This document shows positions 27,901 through 40,787 of a DNA stretch of 60,289 bases, piece after piece. A program made the position numbers and the translations under genes. Source of the stretch: Echinococcus granulosus (taxonomy: Eukaryota; Platyhelminthes; Cestoda; Cyclophyllidea; Taeniidae); the NCBI RefSeq assembly GCF_000524195.1, contig NW_020170531.1:125433-185721 (forward strand). Reading direction: 5' to 3'. How positions within the stretch are numbered: position 1 is the stretch's first letter; every line of letters starts with the position of its first letter. A model generated the notes under the pieces. The model was not told the DNA's origin. It saw only the letters and a list, made by a program, of their open reading frames with translations, and did not search any database.

Positions 27901-30900
27901 TCCCATGGCGATATCTTCCACAATGGCTGATTCAAGTGTTTCTCCTGTGAGCTGGAACTTCTCGTTCACTGGAAGGCTCCGAAAAGGGAGAAGATTCAGG
28001 AGACCTGCTCTTTCAATGGAACAGTGCGCCTTGAATGGGAAGACTAAGCAATTACTTACTAGCGAGAGTGTAAATTAACGCATTCACTGGCTACATAATA
28101 AATTAATAAAAGAAGAATAATAGTTAGAATCATGACCATTTCTACGTTGACGATAAAACAACTCTCTACAGCCTCATACACTTGATAACTTATTCTAAGG
28201 CAACTTGAACGTTGTGCACGTGAATGGAGAAGGTCATTGCACTTGCCAGAACCGATCCGTAACAAACAAGTTTCGACATAGCCTTGTAATTTGTGGCTCC
28301 CGGATGATCCGCAATGTACTTTTCAATCGCCTTGTTACGAGCTGCCATCATTGTCACAACGGCCTGCTCACTACAGGTGGTCTAATGTGAAAAAAAGTAG
28401 GAAAAATGGCAGAACTTATGGACACTACTAAAATAAAAGAAGCTCGGCAACTACTTACTACAATGTACTTTAAAGATACGGTTAGATACCATTAGATTAG
28501 CAAAGAAATGGGCGCGGTTTTGGCATAGAACGTTACAATTGTTAAATGCATGTGATTGTTTACATGCATCAGTCTACCGGCTTGATGGGCTTTAGCGCGC
28601 TCGCCTAGACCAACTTCCTTTCATTTAGAACCTCCATAGCAGAAAGTAGTGGTTGAGCCCAAAGGAAGCGATTTGAGCTTCATTGTTTAATAAAATGAGT
28701 TAAACTGACAACCAAAAATGAAAAAAATTAGCTGCTCGTACCGTTGTTGCATATCGCTAGGAGGAGATGGGGTATGCGACGGCAGACGCATTACGATGAG
28801 GAAAACCCCACTTCCTCAATTGTGAAGAATTATTGCTTAAGATACTTGATGGAGAGCAACTTTCAGTAATATTCAACACTGAGAGTGATGGAAGAATTCA
28901 TTTACGTTTGCAGAAACTGGGAAGGTGAAATCGTGAAAGCTAGTAGGCAACTGGGTAATTACACACCATGCAGTGGATTACATGCCGACAGACGGATTGA
29001 CTGACTGAGTGACAGACTTGGGATGCGAAATGGCTTTTGTGTCTTGGCACCTTCGTTAAACAAACGCACACATCTTCAACTCACACTTCGATTCTATTAG
29101 GTAAGAGTGAGAATGTGAGCGAAGCAAACTTCACCTGCCAAACCGCCATGTCAAGNNNNNNNNNNNNNNNNNNNNNNNNNNNNNNNNNNNNNNNNNNNNN
29201 NNNNNNNNNNNNNNNNNNNNNNNNNNNNNNNNNNNNNNNNNNNNNNNNNNNNNNNTTCAAAAGCGGTTGTAGTTAGGCATTGATTGTAGAAATAAGGAGG
29301 GGTAATTACCCCAATAACACCACCTCCACCACTGACGTTGTGAAGGTAGAAATCCGGAAGGCCGAGCATCTTAACCAGCCAATTGGTCATAACCACCTCA
29401 AGTTCCGTACTCACTGGGGAAGAAGCCTAAATAAGAAGAAGGTAATTCAGTCATACATTGGCATTGTTTTCTGTAAACAATAAAAAGAGAGATCAAAACT
29501 TTCCACGGCCACAAATAACTTAAATTTGGACATAGTGGACCATAGAGAAGTGCACTGCTCAAATGTACACATTCGGCTTTTTTACAACCAAATCACCCGT
29601 TTTACCTTTGGTTTGATAAATGCATTGCAGGCTTTAAATTGCTCACTCCTCTGGATTGTGGCTGGGTGGAGCTAGTCGTTTGGATCCCTCTAGAGCTGTC
29701 TCGTCAGTACTCCTACTTTAAACTCTATAATTTTCTCGGAAATGACTGTATGAGGGGAAAATTAAGCTCCGTGCTGAGAGAGTAACCACTAAAGGTGAGC
29801 AATTCCTCTTTTCTCCTTCTCTCTGGTAGCATTTGCGTCCAGTTTTTCGGATGTCAATTCAACCTTTTAAGACGGCTTTTATGCTAGCTACCCAGACATT
29901 GCATAATACGCTACGAGGGAAGCATTTACTCCTCCTCTCGTTTTATCCCTTATAAAAAGTAAGCTAAAGATTTCCTTTAGCACGACTTATGCATGTAGAA
30001 AAGGGATCGACTTGTATGTGGTTAACTTCAGCAAGACCTCGATGATGTTTCCACTGACACCGTAGTAAAGACTTTTTTTTATATTTAAAACAACACCTTC
30101 AGCTAACTTCTCTCAAAAGTATAGGTTGTAAATTAGAGTTGGCAACTGACTTTGGACCATTTTTTGCACGGTTCCCTTTATTGGAAAAGCGGTAACGAGA
30201 ATAGTGATGTTGGCCTTAGCCCATTGAACATTGCAAGCTGAGCAAAAGTAGTGAAAAACTGATAAGTACAAAATACGGACCCACGTAAAACCGATTCCTC
30301 CGATGGCACTGCTGATGATATCAGCGCACACAGCTGGATACGAATTTGCCATTGCAAAGTAGGCATGGAAGTGTGGGTGGTTCCAATGGGTTACCTTGTT
30401 AAAATCATACAGTTTTAATAATCAGTCTTATCTTAAACTGAAAGTGAGCAGTGATTTGCTCACAAATACATCTAGGTGCGGTGTTCACGGTTATTGTGGT
30501 AAAAATAATACTTAAATTTATCGGAAGTCATTTTTCCTTATTTTAATTGAGTAAAAGTGATCAACGCAGCTTGTACAAAGGTTTGGCAATTATAGGCATT
30601 CTCATACACTTCAGGGTGCTTAACCCGGAAAAGGAATATTTGTTTGAATAAATTTGTGCCATGGAAACTGTACGAGTCCACTTCCTAAAATCGCAATGGA
30701 TATTGACCTGATCAATGACAGCGTAAATAGTTTCAAAATTTAAACCTAATAGGTATTATAATAAAGAAGAGCAAATCGTTTACGCCGGGTAGAAGCAGTC
30801 TATCCACATCCTCTAAGATGGTCTCCATCTTGACGCCTTCTTGGGGTGGATCTGCTGGAAGCTGGTGTACAAGGAATCCCGGTCGGACGATGGGAAAAGG

Positions 30901-30993
30901 TCGATACAGCTCCACTCCCTTCAGGTAATTCACTGTTTTGTCAACGGCTGCTTTGCAGGAGGCTTGCATTTCTGAGAAGTAATTACTTGCCAT
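24908..30993 (-). CDS. DDC: Aromatic-L-amino-acid decarboxylase (group II PLP decarboxylase)
   Basis: Cytosolic PLP enzyme that makes monoamines such as serotonin or dopamine from 5-HTP or L-DOPA. Exons from 5' to 3' on the minus strand: 30993-30784, 30394-30281, 29426-29310, 28381-28253, 28029-27886, 26676-26515, 26413-26346, 25934-25844, 25445-25347, 25301-25200, 25165-24908; about 497 residues (human 480). Starting at ATG 30993, the functional residues fall at human DDC numbers: His192 (AHCSIERAG), Thr246 ([12 protein letters not shown]), Asp271 ([11 protein letters not shown]), the PLP lysine Lys303 (FNPHKW) and loop Tyr332. The residue equal to human 354 is Gly (SFGRKFRS). Histidine decarboxylase has Ser there, so an aromatic substrate is favoured. 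Tyr332 and His192 argue against an aldehyde synthase. Oddity: the exon joint at 28253/28029 lacks the Asp-Gln usually found before Ala-His. The second and third introns are large and one contains a gap. Confidence 0.93.
29156..29255. other. Assembly gap (100 N)
   Basis: 100 N inside a decarboxylase intron (28382-29309). The flanking exons join in phase 0 (VIG then TTCSEQ), so no large exon needs to be hidden in it. Confidence 0.99.
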
Positions 30994-31124
30994 TTCACGT
31001 CCAGCTGTTGATGTACAAATTTACTTTTGCATTAATAACCAAGTGTGCATGCTATTCATTTTTAGATAAAAAAGAGTTTGGTAAAAGTCAAGAAGTGAGC
31101 CTAGTTTTTTTTCTTTACTGACAC

Positions 31125-31173
31125 ACACCTTTATCAAAGCTTCAATCGGGTCCATATTCCTACCATTCGCCAT
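31125..31173 (-). other. Possible alternative first exon of the decarboxylase
   Basis: On the minus strand an ATG opens MANGRNMDPIEALIK and is followed by a GTGTGTGTC stretch that offers donors in different phases. Joining at 31125 to the acceptor before 31004 would give an in-frame N-terminal extension of MASNYF. The exact match to human numbering from ATG 30993 makes the extension unnecessary, so this may be 5' UTR. Confidence 0.25.
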
Positions 31174-33227
31174 TTGCTACAGTGGTACAGAAATCTGTGC
31201 CATTCTGGTGCAAAGAAGAGCGGGTTCATGGTGATTTTCAATTTTCGGGATTGCTTAATGGCATCACTTGTGAATAAACGCCTTCTTGCATGTAGGTTAC
31301 CTTCATGGCAAAGTATTTAACTATTTAGTTTGGAGGGTTAAAGCATCATAATACGTAGCGCATTAGGAGTCGCCTACTATTTAGTCTCTTTTCAAGCCAC
31401 ACATTTTACCTGTCTCCCAGCTCTGACATTCATCCCCATACCCACAACATCATCGGGGTAGAGAGTAACCCCTATAACGAAATTTACTAAATGTTTACAC
31501 TTAATGGGAGCTAACAGCCGTCATAAGTGTCTACCATCAGTTTCCCACTCTATTTATAACAAGATCAAATAAAGTTTGAGCAAGATTTGATTTTTTAAAT
31601 ATCAGCCATAACAGCCTTACTAGTAAATATAAGATTGACTTACAAAATGGAGTCTTTCCATTGAATTTGCATGGATCGTTATTGGACACTTGATTCTCCA
31701 TGGCACATAACCACTTGGCTCTACCACTCTCCGTGGACTAGTGGCTTACCATCCACTGCATGGTCGCTGATATACTCACCTCATCGGCGATCTGGACCAA
31801 TCACGTAGGCCTAATTAAGAAGTTAAGCCTCCATGTGCGGAGCTGTGAGCCTTCCAAAAGGCTGGGTACGGAGAGTAAACGGAGAAAGTAAATGAAAATG
31901 ATTTTGGACTACAACAGATTCGTCGCACCGATGAAATCCAGTTGGATTTTAACCAACATCAAAGTCTTACTCGATAGATAAAATTATATTTCCTCAACTC
32001 AAAATTACTAAAATCTGTTGCTTAAATCGGGTTAAAATTTGTAATAGATGTTGTGTTTTAAGCATGATTTAATGGAATCAAAGGGATAAAGTGGATAGGA
32101 AACAGCTGGCACATATGCGTGACGCTTGTAGCATAAACGCTACAACGACAACCTGGATACATTGTAAACGCTTCCCACTACGCAACACTACACCCAAACT
32201 ATAACGCTAAACATTCAGAAGGTATGCTTCCCCTTTTTAATCTGTTAAACGGATAAATTGTGATTAGACTCCAGTAAAATGAACCAAGATTGCGATTTTT
32301 CGAATAGATACTGAAGTGAGTAGACTGCATTATTTGTGGTGGGAAACTCCTCTTGAAATGGAAGGCCATTTGATTCTCTTCAACTGCAACCAATTCTCCA
32401 CACCTAAGTGAAATCGCCACAATTGGGTGTAACCGTGAATGTTTGTCCTGGGGACATTTAAATAAGCAACAGCACCATTTTGCGATTTGGCAGGAAGTTT
32501 TTGGGGATCTATTATCGCTTATCACCAATGTTTACATAATTTGGTGAGAAAACAAATTAGTTCCATGCAATTTAAGCCCCGGAAAAGTATTAATGATTTC
32601 AAAATATCGCTTTGCAGCCGTATAGCTTGCACATAAATAATTCTTGTTGTCTTTGGACTGAAATGGATCTCTCAGTGCGCAGTGCTGCGGTTTCATAATT
32701 TCTTCAGTCAAATTACCAAATCTCCTTTAATTGTTAAACAGCATTCCTGACGCTTTAATCGGAAGAACTTGCTCGCAATTTATTAGGGTTTTGCGCCTTA
32801 ACTGGACCATATGAAATAATGATGGTAATTTAAGATGCATTATAGAAAAATTTATCAATATAGCGGTTCTGCAGTCAACGAAGAATTAGTAGCAAGGTCT
32901 CGTTTCAAAGGTGTTTAAAAAATAAAGCCACTACCGATCCCGTTTACATTTCCAAGGATGTCTCAAACAGCAATTTGTAGAGGCAATTATAAACGTCGGT
33001 GTCATCCCTCCACAGCAGTGAAAAATAAATCTGAGAGAAAAAAGCGCCAAATAATTACATATTCCTGACAAGTGTCTGCAACCAACTTTAATTCAACGAA
33101 ACTATTTTGGGGGAAACCATACTGCTACTGATTAGAAAACAGTAAAACATGACTGGTTACAAAGCCAAAAAACCTCAAACACTTCAACTGAACCCGAACC
33201 GTTGAATGGCTGCAATTTGTAAAATCT
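31174..33227. other. Intergenic between decarboxylase 5' end and WASP 3' end
   Basis: About 2 kb, expected to contain the decarboxylase promoter and the WASP 3' flank. No coding exon is recognised; a minus-strand frame at 32199-32528 looks random. From about 32895 rightwards the sequence resembles the segment starting near 47740. Confidence 0.4.
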
Positions 33228-34240
33228 TTTATTCAAAAATTGTAAACCGACAGTAGATGTATGAAAAGATGAAATGATTTGGCGTAGACAAATTCTGGCA
33301 GAGGAAAAAGGCGAAAAATGACCAAATTTTGACCGTCAAACGCATTAATTTGTTCTGACAAACTTGACTTCTCCTTAGCATCAGGCTTACATATTTATCT
33401 AGACAGCAAAACCAATCCATTAGATCACAATCTCTCTATTGAAGTAGGCGAATTTAGACAAAGCATAGATGATTCCTCTGCCCCAAACTAGGGTAGATAA
33501 GGCACATACACACATGGAAGAAATGTCACAATGAGCAAAAGTTATGGGAGGGGTGAGCAGGCGAGAGGAAGAAGTGGTGGATGTTGTTAGAAGGAATCCG
33601 AGTCATCATCCTCATCTTCCGAAAGATATTGTCGTCGCTGTGAGAGTAGTTTATTCAACGCGTCACTCAATGACGCCTCCAAATTGCCTCGATTGTTGTT
33701 CGCTGATGGAAGTGGCGATGACTCTGCCTCCGTCTCAGCCTGGAAAAGTGAAACAGTGCAGACCATTTCAAGCTCATTGACAGCTGCTCGAACAACACTC
33801 CTCGAAAATTAAGTTAAGGGTGTAGTCACTGGTGTTAGGGATGACAGTAATGCACCGACCCCCAGAACCACCACTAAGCTAAGAGCATACCCTATAAGAT
33901 TCGTAATCCGCTTTGCTGAAGCAACGGTATTGACGAGAATTAGACCAAATCTTCCATCGATAGCTTCAAAAGCTGCGACAGGACTTCCTGTTTTCTTCCA
34001 CGAGGCGTCTCATCAAGGGAGACATATGAAACTCAACAATGAGATGTCCTAGCTTACTCCAATCAGTCGTCTCACGTTCGACAGGGCTTTCTTAAAAATT
34101 CTAAGCATTGGTAATTTATTCTCCATTAAAAGTATATAACCAGACAATTGGGAATAGTAAAGAATACAGTTTGTCGAGAGAGCGAAGTATGATTGACTAG
34201 TGAATGCGTAGTGACAAAGTTTTGCACCCAACGCATGAAA
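32895..34240. repeat. Old segmental duplication, copy at the WASP 3' end
   Basis: This stretch, holding the WASP terminal exon with 3' UTR and upstream intron, matches 47740-49120 in the same orientation at an offset of roughly 14.85 kb. Shared anchors by eye include atgagcaaaag just downstream of the exon, gatgcaccgaccc-like sequence in the intron, and ttccatttacattt-like sequence at the left end. Identity is patchy with many small indels, so the ends are approximate. Confidence 0.7.
33228..33233 (-). terminator. Candidate polyadenylation signal for WASP
   Basis: AATAAA on the minus strand about 350 bases downstream of the WASP stop. The diverged duplicate keeps an AATAAA in the corresponding place (48226-48231), which raises its credibility. 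Confidence 0.45.
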
Positions 34241-37200
34241 AGAAGTCGGTCACGTGGGGACTTTACCCTGGACTTTGAAATCCTACGTCTACATCATAAC
34301 CACTCACCAACACAACTTACAATCACGACAAGATTGCCACATCCTAGAAACTGCCAAGATATCATTTCACCACAATTCTACCTTCGTGCCCCGTTTCACC
34401 AACAGACTTCTGCATTGCTGGCCGACAAATGTCGAGTATGCCTCCTGACAATGTTTATACAAGTCTGACATGCAGTGACTCAAGGGGACCAGGTAAATGA
34501 CATTCAGCTGGAGTTGTCCAGACAACCCTGCCTACCAGTTTGTACAGTACCATTAAACTATGCACCTGAAGCACATCTAAATACTTGTTTGGCCATTTCA
34601 ATTTCGCGACCACAACGTCGTAGATAATGTCAACTGCATTTCCAATTTACGATCCTGCTGCCTCAAAGTGACAGCGCATTATATACTAAGCCATTTAACT
34701 GGAATTCCAGTAGAACTCATTTTGATATATCGCCAAGACATCTGCTATGTGGCTAATTTCATCCCATAGCAAGCGGTGCCAAAATCGATGTCAATCTGTC
34801 TTGAAAGGTAAATATCCTTAATAATAAGGGACAAGAAAAACCAAACGCGGTTGCAAATCACAGCTATCTTTTTTGTTAGGTCCCATTCGAACACAATTGT
34901 GCAGCAGATTTGCTTTAGCTTGATTTAATGTAGTGGCAATCCAAGGGTGTACCGTCATGATAGAGGTAAAGGAATCTCCGCGAAGAAAAAAAAGCAATGC
35001 AATATTTTGAGGGATTTAGAAGTAACACAGGAATTCGGCTAAGCGTTCCAGCCTGACCATGCTTAAGTCTCACTCTTGGCAATTGCAAATCAAGGAAGCA
35101 AGAGGTGAGAGAACCCACCTATATCATATACGCTTATGATAATTTAAGTAGCACCTCAAAATTAGTTAAAAACTCACGGTTTTAAGTTTTCCTTTATTGA
35201 AAGACTTAATCTCGTCCGTGATTGACAAAGGAATGACGGTGGTGGGTTTCAATGCACCACCGCCACCACCAGAGGAAACGGTTGTCGGTCCGGAAGGGGC
35301 CGGGGGAGGAAGTGGTGGTGGTGGCGGTGGCGCAGGCGGGACTGCACCACCACCAACTCTACTCCCACTCACAGGGACTCGCGATGGTGGTGGCGGTGGA
35401 GGAACCCTGGGACGAGAGGGAATCCCAGTGGGAGGGGGCGGAGGAGGTACACTCGGTTTCGATGGAAAAGCGCGCGGCATTGGCACCGGTGGAGGGGTCG
35501 GGGGAGCAATTTGGTTGAAATTTGTTTTTGGTGGTGCCGGCGCAGGATGCATTGGTTTCTGACGCTTCATGGCCTTTGCGAACTGAAGCAAAGAGATGGC
35601 ATTTCTTCCAAACTGAGTACATCTAATCTGATAAGTTTTTATCAATTTCTTGAGGGAAATAAAATCAGCTTATGGCATGAGACTTTTACAACTCAAATGC
35701 GAAATTAAAATACCTTGGACAAAACCCAGTGCATTTTCATTCTAAAAGAATTTCCACATATACGACACAGACACCACGACAAATTCGCTCTTACGAAGCT
35801 CACTCAAGAGAAAGGAGTGTTTTATCCACTCGGAAACCACAGCAGCTCAATGAAGTGCCAAAACACCGATGTAAACCCTTTCCAGATAAAACTGAGTATG
35901 CGCAAACAAAAACAAAGTCTACCTCAACCATCAAGACGACAGTCAAAGTTCACCAGCGTTAAAAGCGTTTTATTGTCTTCGATGCACTTCTCATCAGTCA
36001 CCAATCATCCACAGACCAGGAACATTCCACAACCCATTTATTGCTTTTAACTCCACAGATCCGTTTGCGGCACACGATGTTGTGAAACCTGTTATTGCTA
36101 AGTGCTGGAGACACCCCGACTCACATTTGTGACACTAGGCTTAGCTTAACAAGCCAAGATGTTGCAATTGTGATACTCTTGCAGATGAGCAATTGCCTTG
36201 AGTGGAATTACAATAGCTAAGCACCGGTTACGCACAAATTAAATCAAAGAGAGCCACGCACTCCTTCTTTCCCATTCTCCTTTACAAACGATACCGACTT
36301 TTCCAAGTGGTATCCGGTTGAGTTTTCACCGGGCAATATGGTCTTCTGCAACACTTGCGCAGAAAACTAAATAACATGAACCAGAATACTTACTTTAACA
36401 CCCCTAAAAATGAATGCTAAAACGGATCGCATCAGTGCCAAAACAATTCCACATTTATAGAGTGGGACTCTGATTAAAATCAAAACTGACTGCGGAGACC
36501 ACTTTAACTAATCCACACTTGTTGAAATAATGCTTAGTGTGTAGACTCGAGCAATTTCTATGTTCAAAATAGAGCATGTGGCTGACGTGGATGTTTCAGA
36601 CTTAAACTCCATTAAAATGAGTCACCCACCTCCTCCATGCCAAGAGTCTCCTTGATGTAGTTCAGCGCGAACTCCTTATCGGCATCCGTTTTCACCTGTT
36701 CTCTGAGCCCACCCAAATCCAGGAAGGCTCGAAAGAGGTCGTCCTCCATACCAACAGCATCAAATTGTTGCGACTCCTTGTTGAAGCCCAGGTGTTGAAC
36801 ATGTTGGAAACCGAAAGGATTGCTGATGAGGTCTGACTTGTTTGATTTTGTCTAAGAAAACAAAGTAGGCAAGTGACTTTTAAACTACCTGATTTCGACG
36901 CAACATAGTGGCTTATGTGGGTGAGAAAAAGGCGGCAGATTGCATGTCTTTATCCAGCAAACACGGATGCTTCCATTGGCTTTGAACTACACACACACAC
37001 ACCCACGCACACACTAAACAAACACATGTCCGCACGAAAACACCAATCCCAAACTAAGCCCCTATATGTATCTCTGGAGCACCCACCTGCACCCCCCAAC
37101 GCATGCATAATCAAGGGCATGGCACATACACACAAACAGAGAAACAAATACACGCATCTACTATGTCAAAGTTGAGCCGTCGTTTTCACACAAACGATTC

Positions 37201-39109
37201 CATTTAACAGCAAAAAGTCGGTTCCTGGACTGTATAAGAAACATTCCATGTACAAGCTTCAGTGAGGTGTGTGATTGCAATCGCGTCGGATGATGATAGA
37301 AAAGGTAAAAACCTGACCGACCGTTTCTAGCAACGAGGATGCTATCCGCTCTCAGACTGCTAGATCTGAATGGATGGTGAAAAGAGGTGGAGCAAATGCC
37401 ATGCAAATAAATATGATCAGTTGCATTGTGCGTGTTAGGGGTCTGAAAAAATTGTAGATGCATGAACACTTACTTGGCTATAGGGGTTAGTTAGGTCAAA
37501 TGCTGGCATGACCCCAGAATGCATGCGACCAATTATTGTTAACAAAGCGTCTAGCGCACGGTTGAAGGAGGCACTTAAGTGCACGAGAACTAAGAGCAAA
37601 TTCATGGCAAATTTAAAAACCAAATCTATTCGTGGTTTGTTCACAGACGATGTCTTGGATCAAAGCACACAATGAATTTACATTTACACGCAAATCTCCT
37701 TCTCAAGGGATCATCTCAAATTGCAGAGGGCATAAATTGTACCGTTATGAATGTAGGCATATTCACAATCTTAGCATGAACTATTACTCCCATTACCATA
37801 AATATACGATTATATCTACAGTTGCGGTACTTCAAACACAATTAGTCCAACTCATGGGATCTACTTCACTGAAGCGTGCTTTATTTGAACTACTACTTCA
37901 ATGCGTTTCGACCTGACCTCTTTGGGCCGACAACTTTAACGCATCAAATTAAACCTTTTATCTGTAGAACAGGATAGTGTCCACAATTTCAACCTCAAAA
38001 CTCAAGAGACGCCGATTTGAAGTAATAAGAATAACTGGCAAACAAAAGTGGGCAGAGTGAGAGAAGCTGAAAAGTATGAAAGCGAGGTAACGCTGATAAA
38101 CGGGAAACCACTGGACCTTTTGCAGATGCTGGTAAGCACCGCATCCTATCTCCCAGCATGAAGCAGTTTGACTAATGCGAAGAGACGCGACCTCAGTGGA
38201 TTGTTCCTGATACTACAGAAAGCACATGGTAATTCAGTCACGCAGACTCAACTCACAACAGCCTAGCTTATAACACTACATAAACAAGACATGGGAAAAT
38301 GAAGGCATTCACTACACTCGGCACAAAGCGGCGGGCGGGGGAAGGAGGAATTTCACATACCCACTATGGTGTATTCTAAGCTAATAAGTTTGCTGGAAGG
38401 CTCAATCGCACAGGCCTTCATTTCCCCATGTGACACCGAATACCCTTATCCTATTCCATTCTAACCTGCACTTTCATCTATTTCTTTTTGTTTTGCACAC
38501 CACGTCAATGAACATGAGTGAATCGTGGTAGGGGATGCTAAGGAGAAACATGAGGCCTACCTTCTTTCGAAGACTTCTAAAATTGTCCCTTAGCCTCGAG
38601 GTGTGCGAAATGGATGATGGCGTAGCAGCAGCTGAATTATTGACGGGCCTCAAATTCGACTGAGGCAGGTTGGGAGCTCCTAAGCCATTAGTCGACGCCA
38701 CCGCGACATCATTCATGCGGTTCATGAATTTGCCAATAACACGCGTGAGGACACGATTGAAAACTGTCGCCTCCTCGGGAGACACAAAGGCCAAACCAAG
38801 GGCACAGTCGTCGCCTTGGAGGATGGCAAATTTGTCTGTGTGTGCGATGTAGCCCATCTCTATGAAGATGCGTTGTTCGAAGAGTTGCGACATCCTCACC
38901 AGGTCGTAAAGGCGGATGTAATATAAGTGCTCACGATCGTCCCGCTCTATGGTAGCAACTCCTGTGTGACAGCGTTGCCAGCCCCCATGACAGTTGGGCT
39001 TGTAGAGTTGTAGCACGAAAAAGGCTCGTGGCACACGGTAGGGACGGAGATAGTCCCGAAGACGCCGGTTCTCTTCGGGATTGAGCAGCCGACTCACCTC
39101 AGGGTCTAT
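33587..39109 (-). CDS. WAS/WASL-like: WASP/N-WASP actin nucleation-promoting factor (first few residues missing)
   Basis: Activates Arp2/3 to branch actin downstream of Cdc42-type GTPases. Exons on the minus strand: 39109-38561, 36851-36630, 35582-35178, 33739-33587; every junction is phase 0, giving 442 residues. Domain order is complete. WH1 covers about residues 5-130 (SRLLNPEENRRL, LYYIRLYDL, GDDCALGLAF). A basic stretch (RLRDNFRSLRKK) precedes the GBD, whose CRIB motif ISNPFGFQHVQHLGF starts near 192. The proline-rich region spans about 258-375 with runs of six prolines. One WH2 follows (ITDEIKSFNKGKLKT), then a central helix (LSDALNKLLSQRRQ) and an acidic tail SEDEDDDSDSF. CRIB keeps both His but has Phe where HVGW has Trp. 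The tail ends in Phe; the conserved Trp near the end of WASP acidic regions is absent. The start codon exon was not found and may lie upstream, possibly near the gap at 40266. One WH2 fits WASP; human N-WASP has two. Confidence 0.93.
36989..37014. repeat. (CA)n-rich microsatellite
   Basis: Interrupted CA run in the WASP intron between the WH1 and GBD exons. Nothing else of note is visible in that intron. Confidence 0.8.
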
Positions 39110-40265
39110 CTGTTGTCAAGACGAGAGAAATTAATCGAGACTGACTAGGTCCTGAAAAATATCCCAGCTACTAAACTAATGATGCATGAGAAATGACGCG
39201 TAACACATCTGAATTAGACACTCGTGTACACGAACGGTGCGTAGGCAATGGGAGCATAATGATCACACTTAAACCTCTTGAAATGAAGTACGATTAAGCA
39301 CCCACGTCATTCAAGCACTTTCACAGAAGACAAGCAGAACACGAAACGCACGTCCCTATGGAATGGGGGAGCATCATCCATCCATCAACTGCCGTAGATA
39401 AAGCTTTTAATTACCACCACTACAACAAGGGGGAATATTATTCTACAGGTGATTCCCGCTGGCAAACAAATAACATGATGGGATAAACAGGATTTAAACC
39501 ATTTTATTTCACATCCTCAGTTACTTTTTTGGAAAGTAAAGGAACGTATTGGTGCTAACCACTGAGATCCAGACAGGACAAAACGAGATTCATTCATTTG
39601 ATGTAAAAATGCACTGATAAATCAAAGCACAAAAGATGCCGAATGGGATAACTGACTCGAGAGCAAATAATTCTGAAATAAAGTGCCGCAAATACGGGAC
39701 CACCCCTTATTTGAATGAAAAATTATGAATAGTATGCAAGGACACCACCATAAGGGAGACCTCAGTTCAACACTTCTCTAATTATGAAGTTCCAGAATTT
39801 TGGTTCTAGTTTCTGCTATGGATAAACTTAATATCTTTATGCGGCCATGGCAAGAGCAGTCAGGACCACGAGCCAACTTTGATGGGAGGAATGGTTTTAA
39901 AATAAATTTAAGCTCACCGAGGCATACTGGGGCTGCTTAGGCCAAGTCTCCGGTGTGGATTTAAAGCCCCGAAGGAAGTCTTGTAGTCAAATTTATTCAT
40001 TTAAAAAGCATGCAGAAAAGTAAAAAGCAAACAAAACGCACCATTACGGTATACTGACTTCGTAACCCAAAATATCAAGAACGCTGCTGCTCTATGGGTG
40101 TTTAAACAAACAAGTAACAACCAGATTTTGTGCACGAAACATATCAAAAAAATTGTCTTTTTTAAAAAAATTCCACATTAAAGCACTGATGACATGTAAT
40201 GGCATAGTTTTGTCAAATAAAAGTTTATTGTCACCGCAAACCGAACTTACTCGACACATTATAAA

Positions 40266-40365
40266 NNNNNNNNNNNNNNNNNNNNNNNNNNNNNNNNNNN
40301 NNNNNNNNNNNNNNNNNNNNNNNNNNNNNNNNNNNNNNNNNNNNNNNNNNNNNNNNNNNNNNNNN
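40266..40365. other. Assembly gap (100 N)
   Basis: 100 N about 1.2 kb upstream of the WASP WH1 exon. The missing WASP start exon could be hidden here. Confidence 0.99.
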
Positions 40366-40787
40366 ATACTTACAATTGTGCTGAATTTCGCAGGTGTTTT
40401 TTGAATTCTACTTCGATTTTAGTCTTCTTTCCAATTTTAGTTGATATTTTGAAGAAGACGATCGTAATCTCGCCTGCATCTTAATCAGCTGCCCTTTGCA
40501 AGGTTCAAGCTTGAACAATTCCTTTTTTCTTTCACATTCACAGCCGAGTTGTTAGAAAACAGGTAGCACAATCATTATGTAAGTTATTTTTGGAGCACTT
40601 AGCACGAATTTACTCCCAGTTAACTGCAAATTAGGCAACCTCACTTACCGAATAAATAATAAATAAGTTAGCTCATCATTCCTTGAGGAGTAGCTTTAGC
40701 ATTTCTAACAATCTCCTGCCGAAGGATGCACAAGGCCCAGTACGCACACTACGCAATTTTGATTCGTGATACAAAACCTCATTTTGA

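Noticed and set aside
28565..28625. tRNA A-box-like stretch on the minus strand (TTGGTCTAGGCGAGCGCG)
   Set aside because: No matching B-box or cloverleaf stems follow; at most a relic of a tRNA-derived element.
31700..31860. GC-richer stretch with a GGACTAGTGGC motif resembling a tRNA or SINE head
   Set aside because: No B-box, no tail and no second copy seen in the window.
35197..35562. Long Gly-rich plus-strand open frame (121 codons) and neighbouring frames
   Set aside because: It is the reverse complement of the WASP proline-rich exon; CCN repeats give GGN repeats on the other strand.
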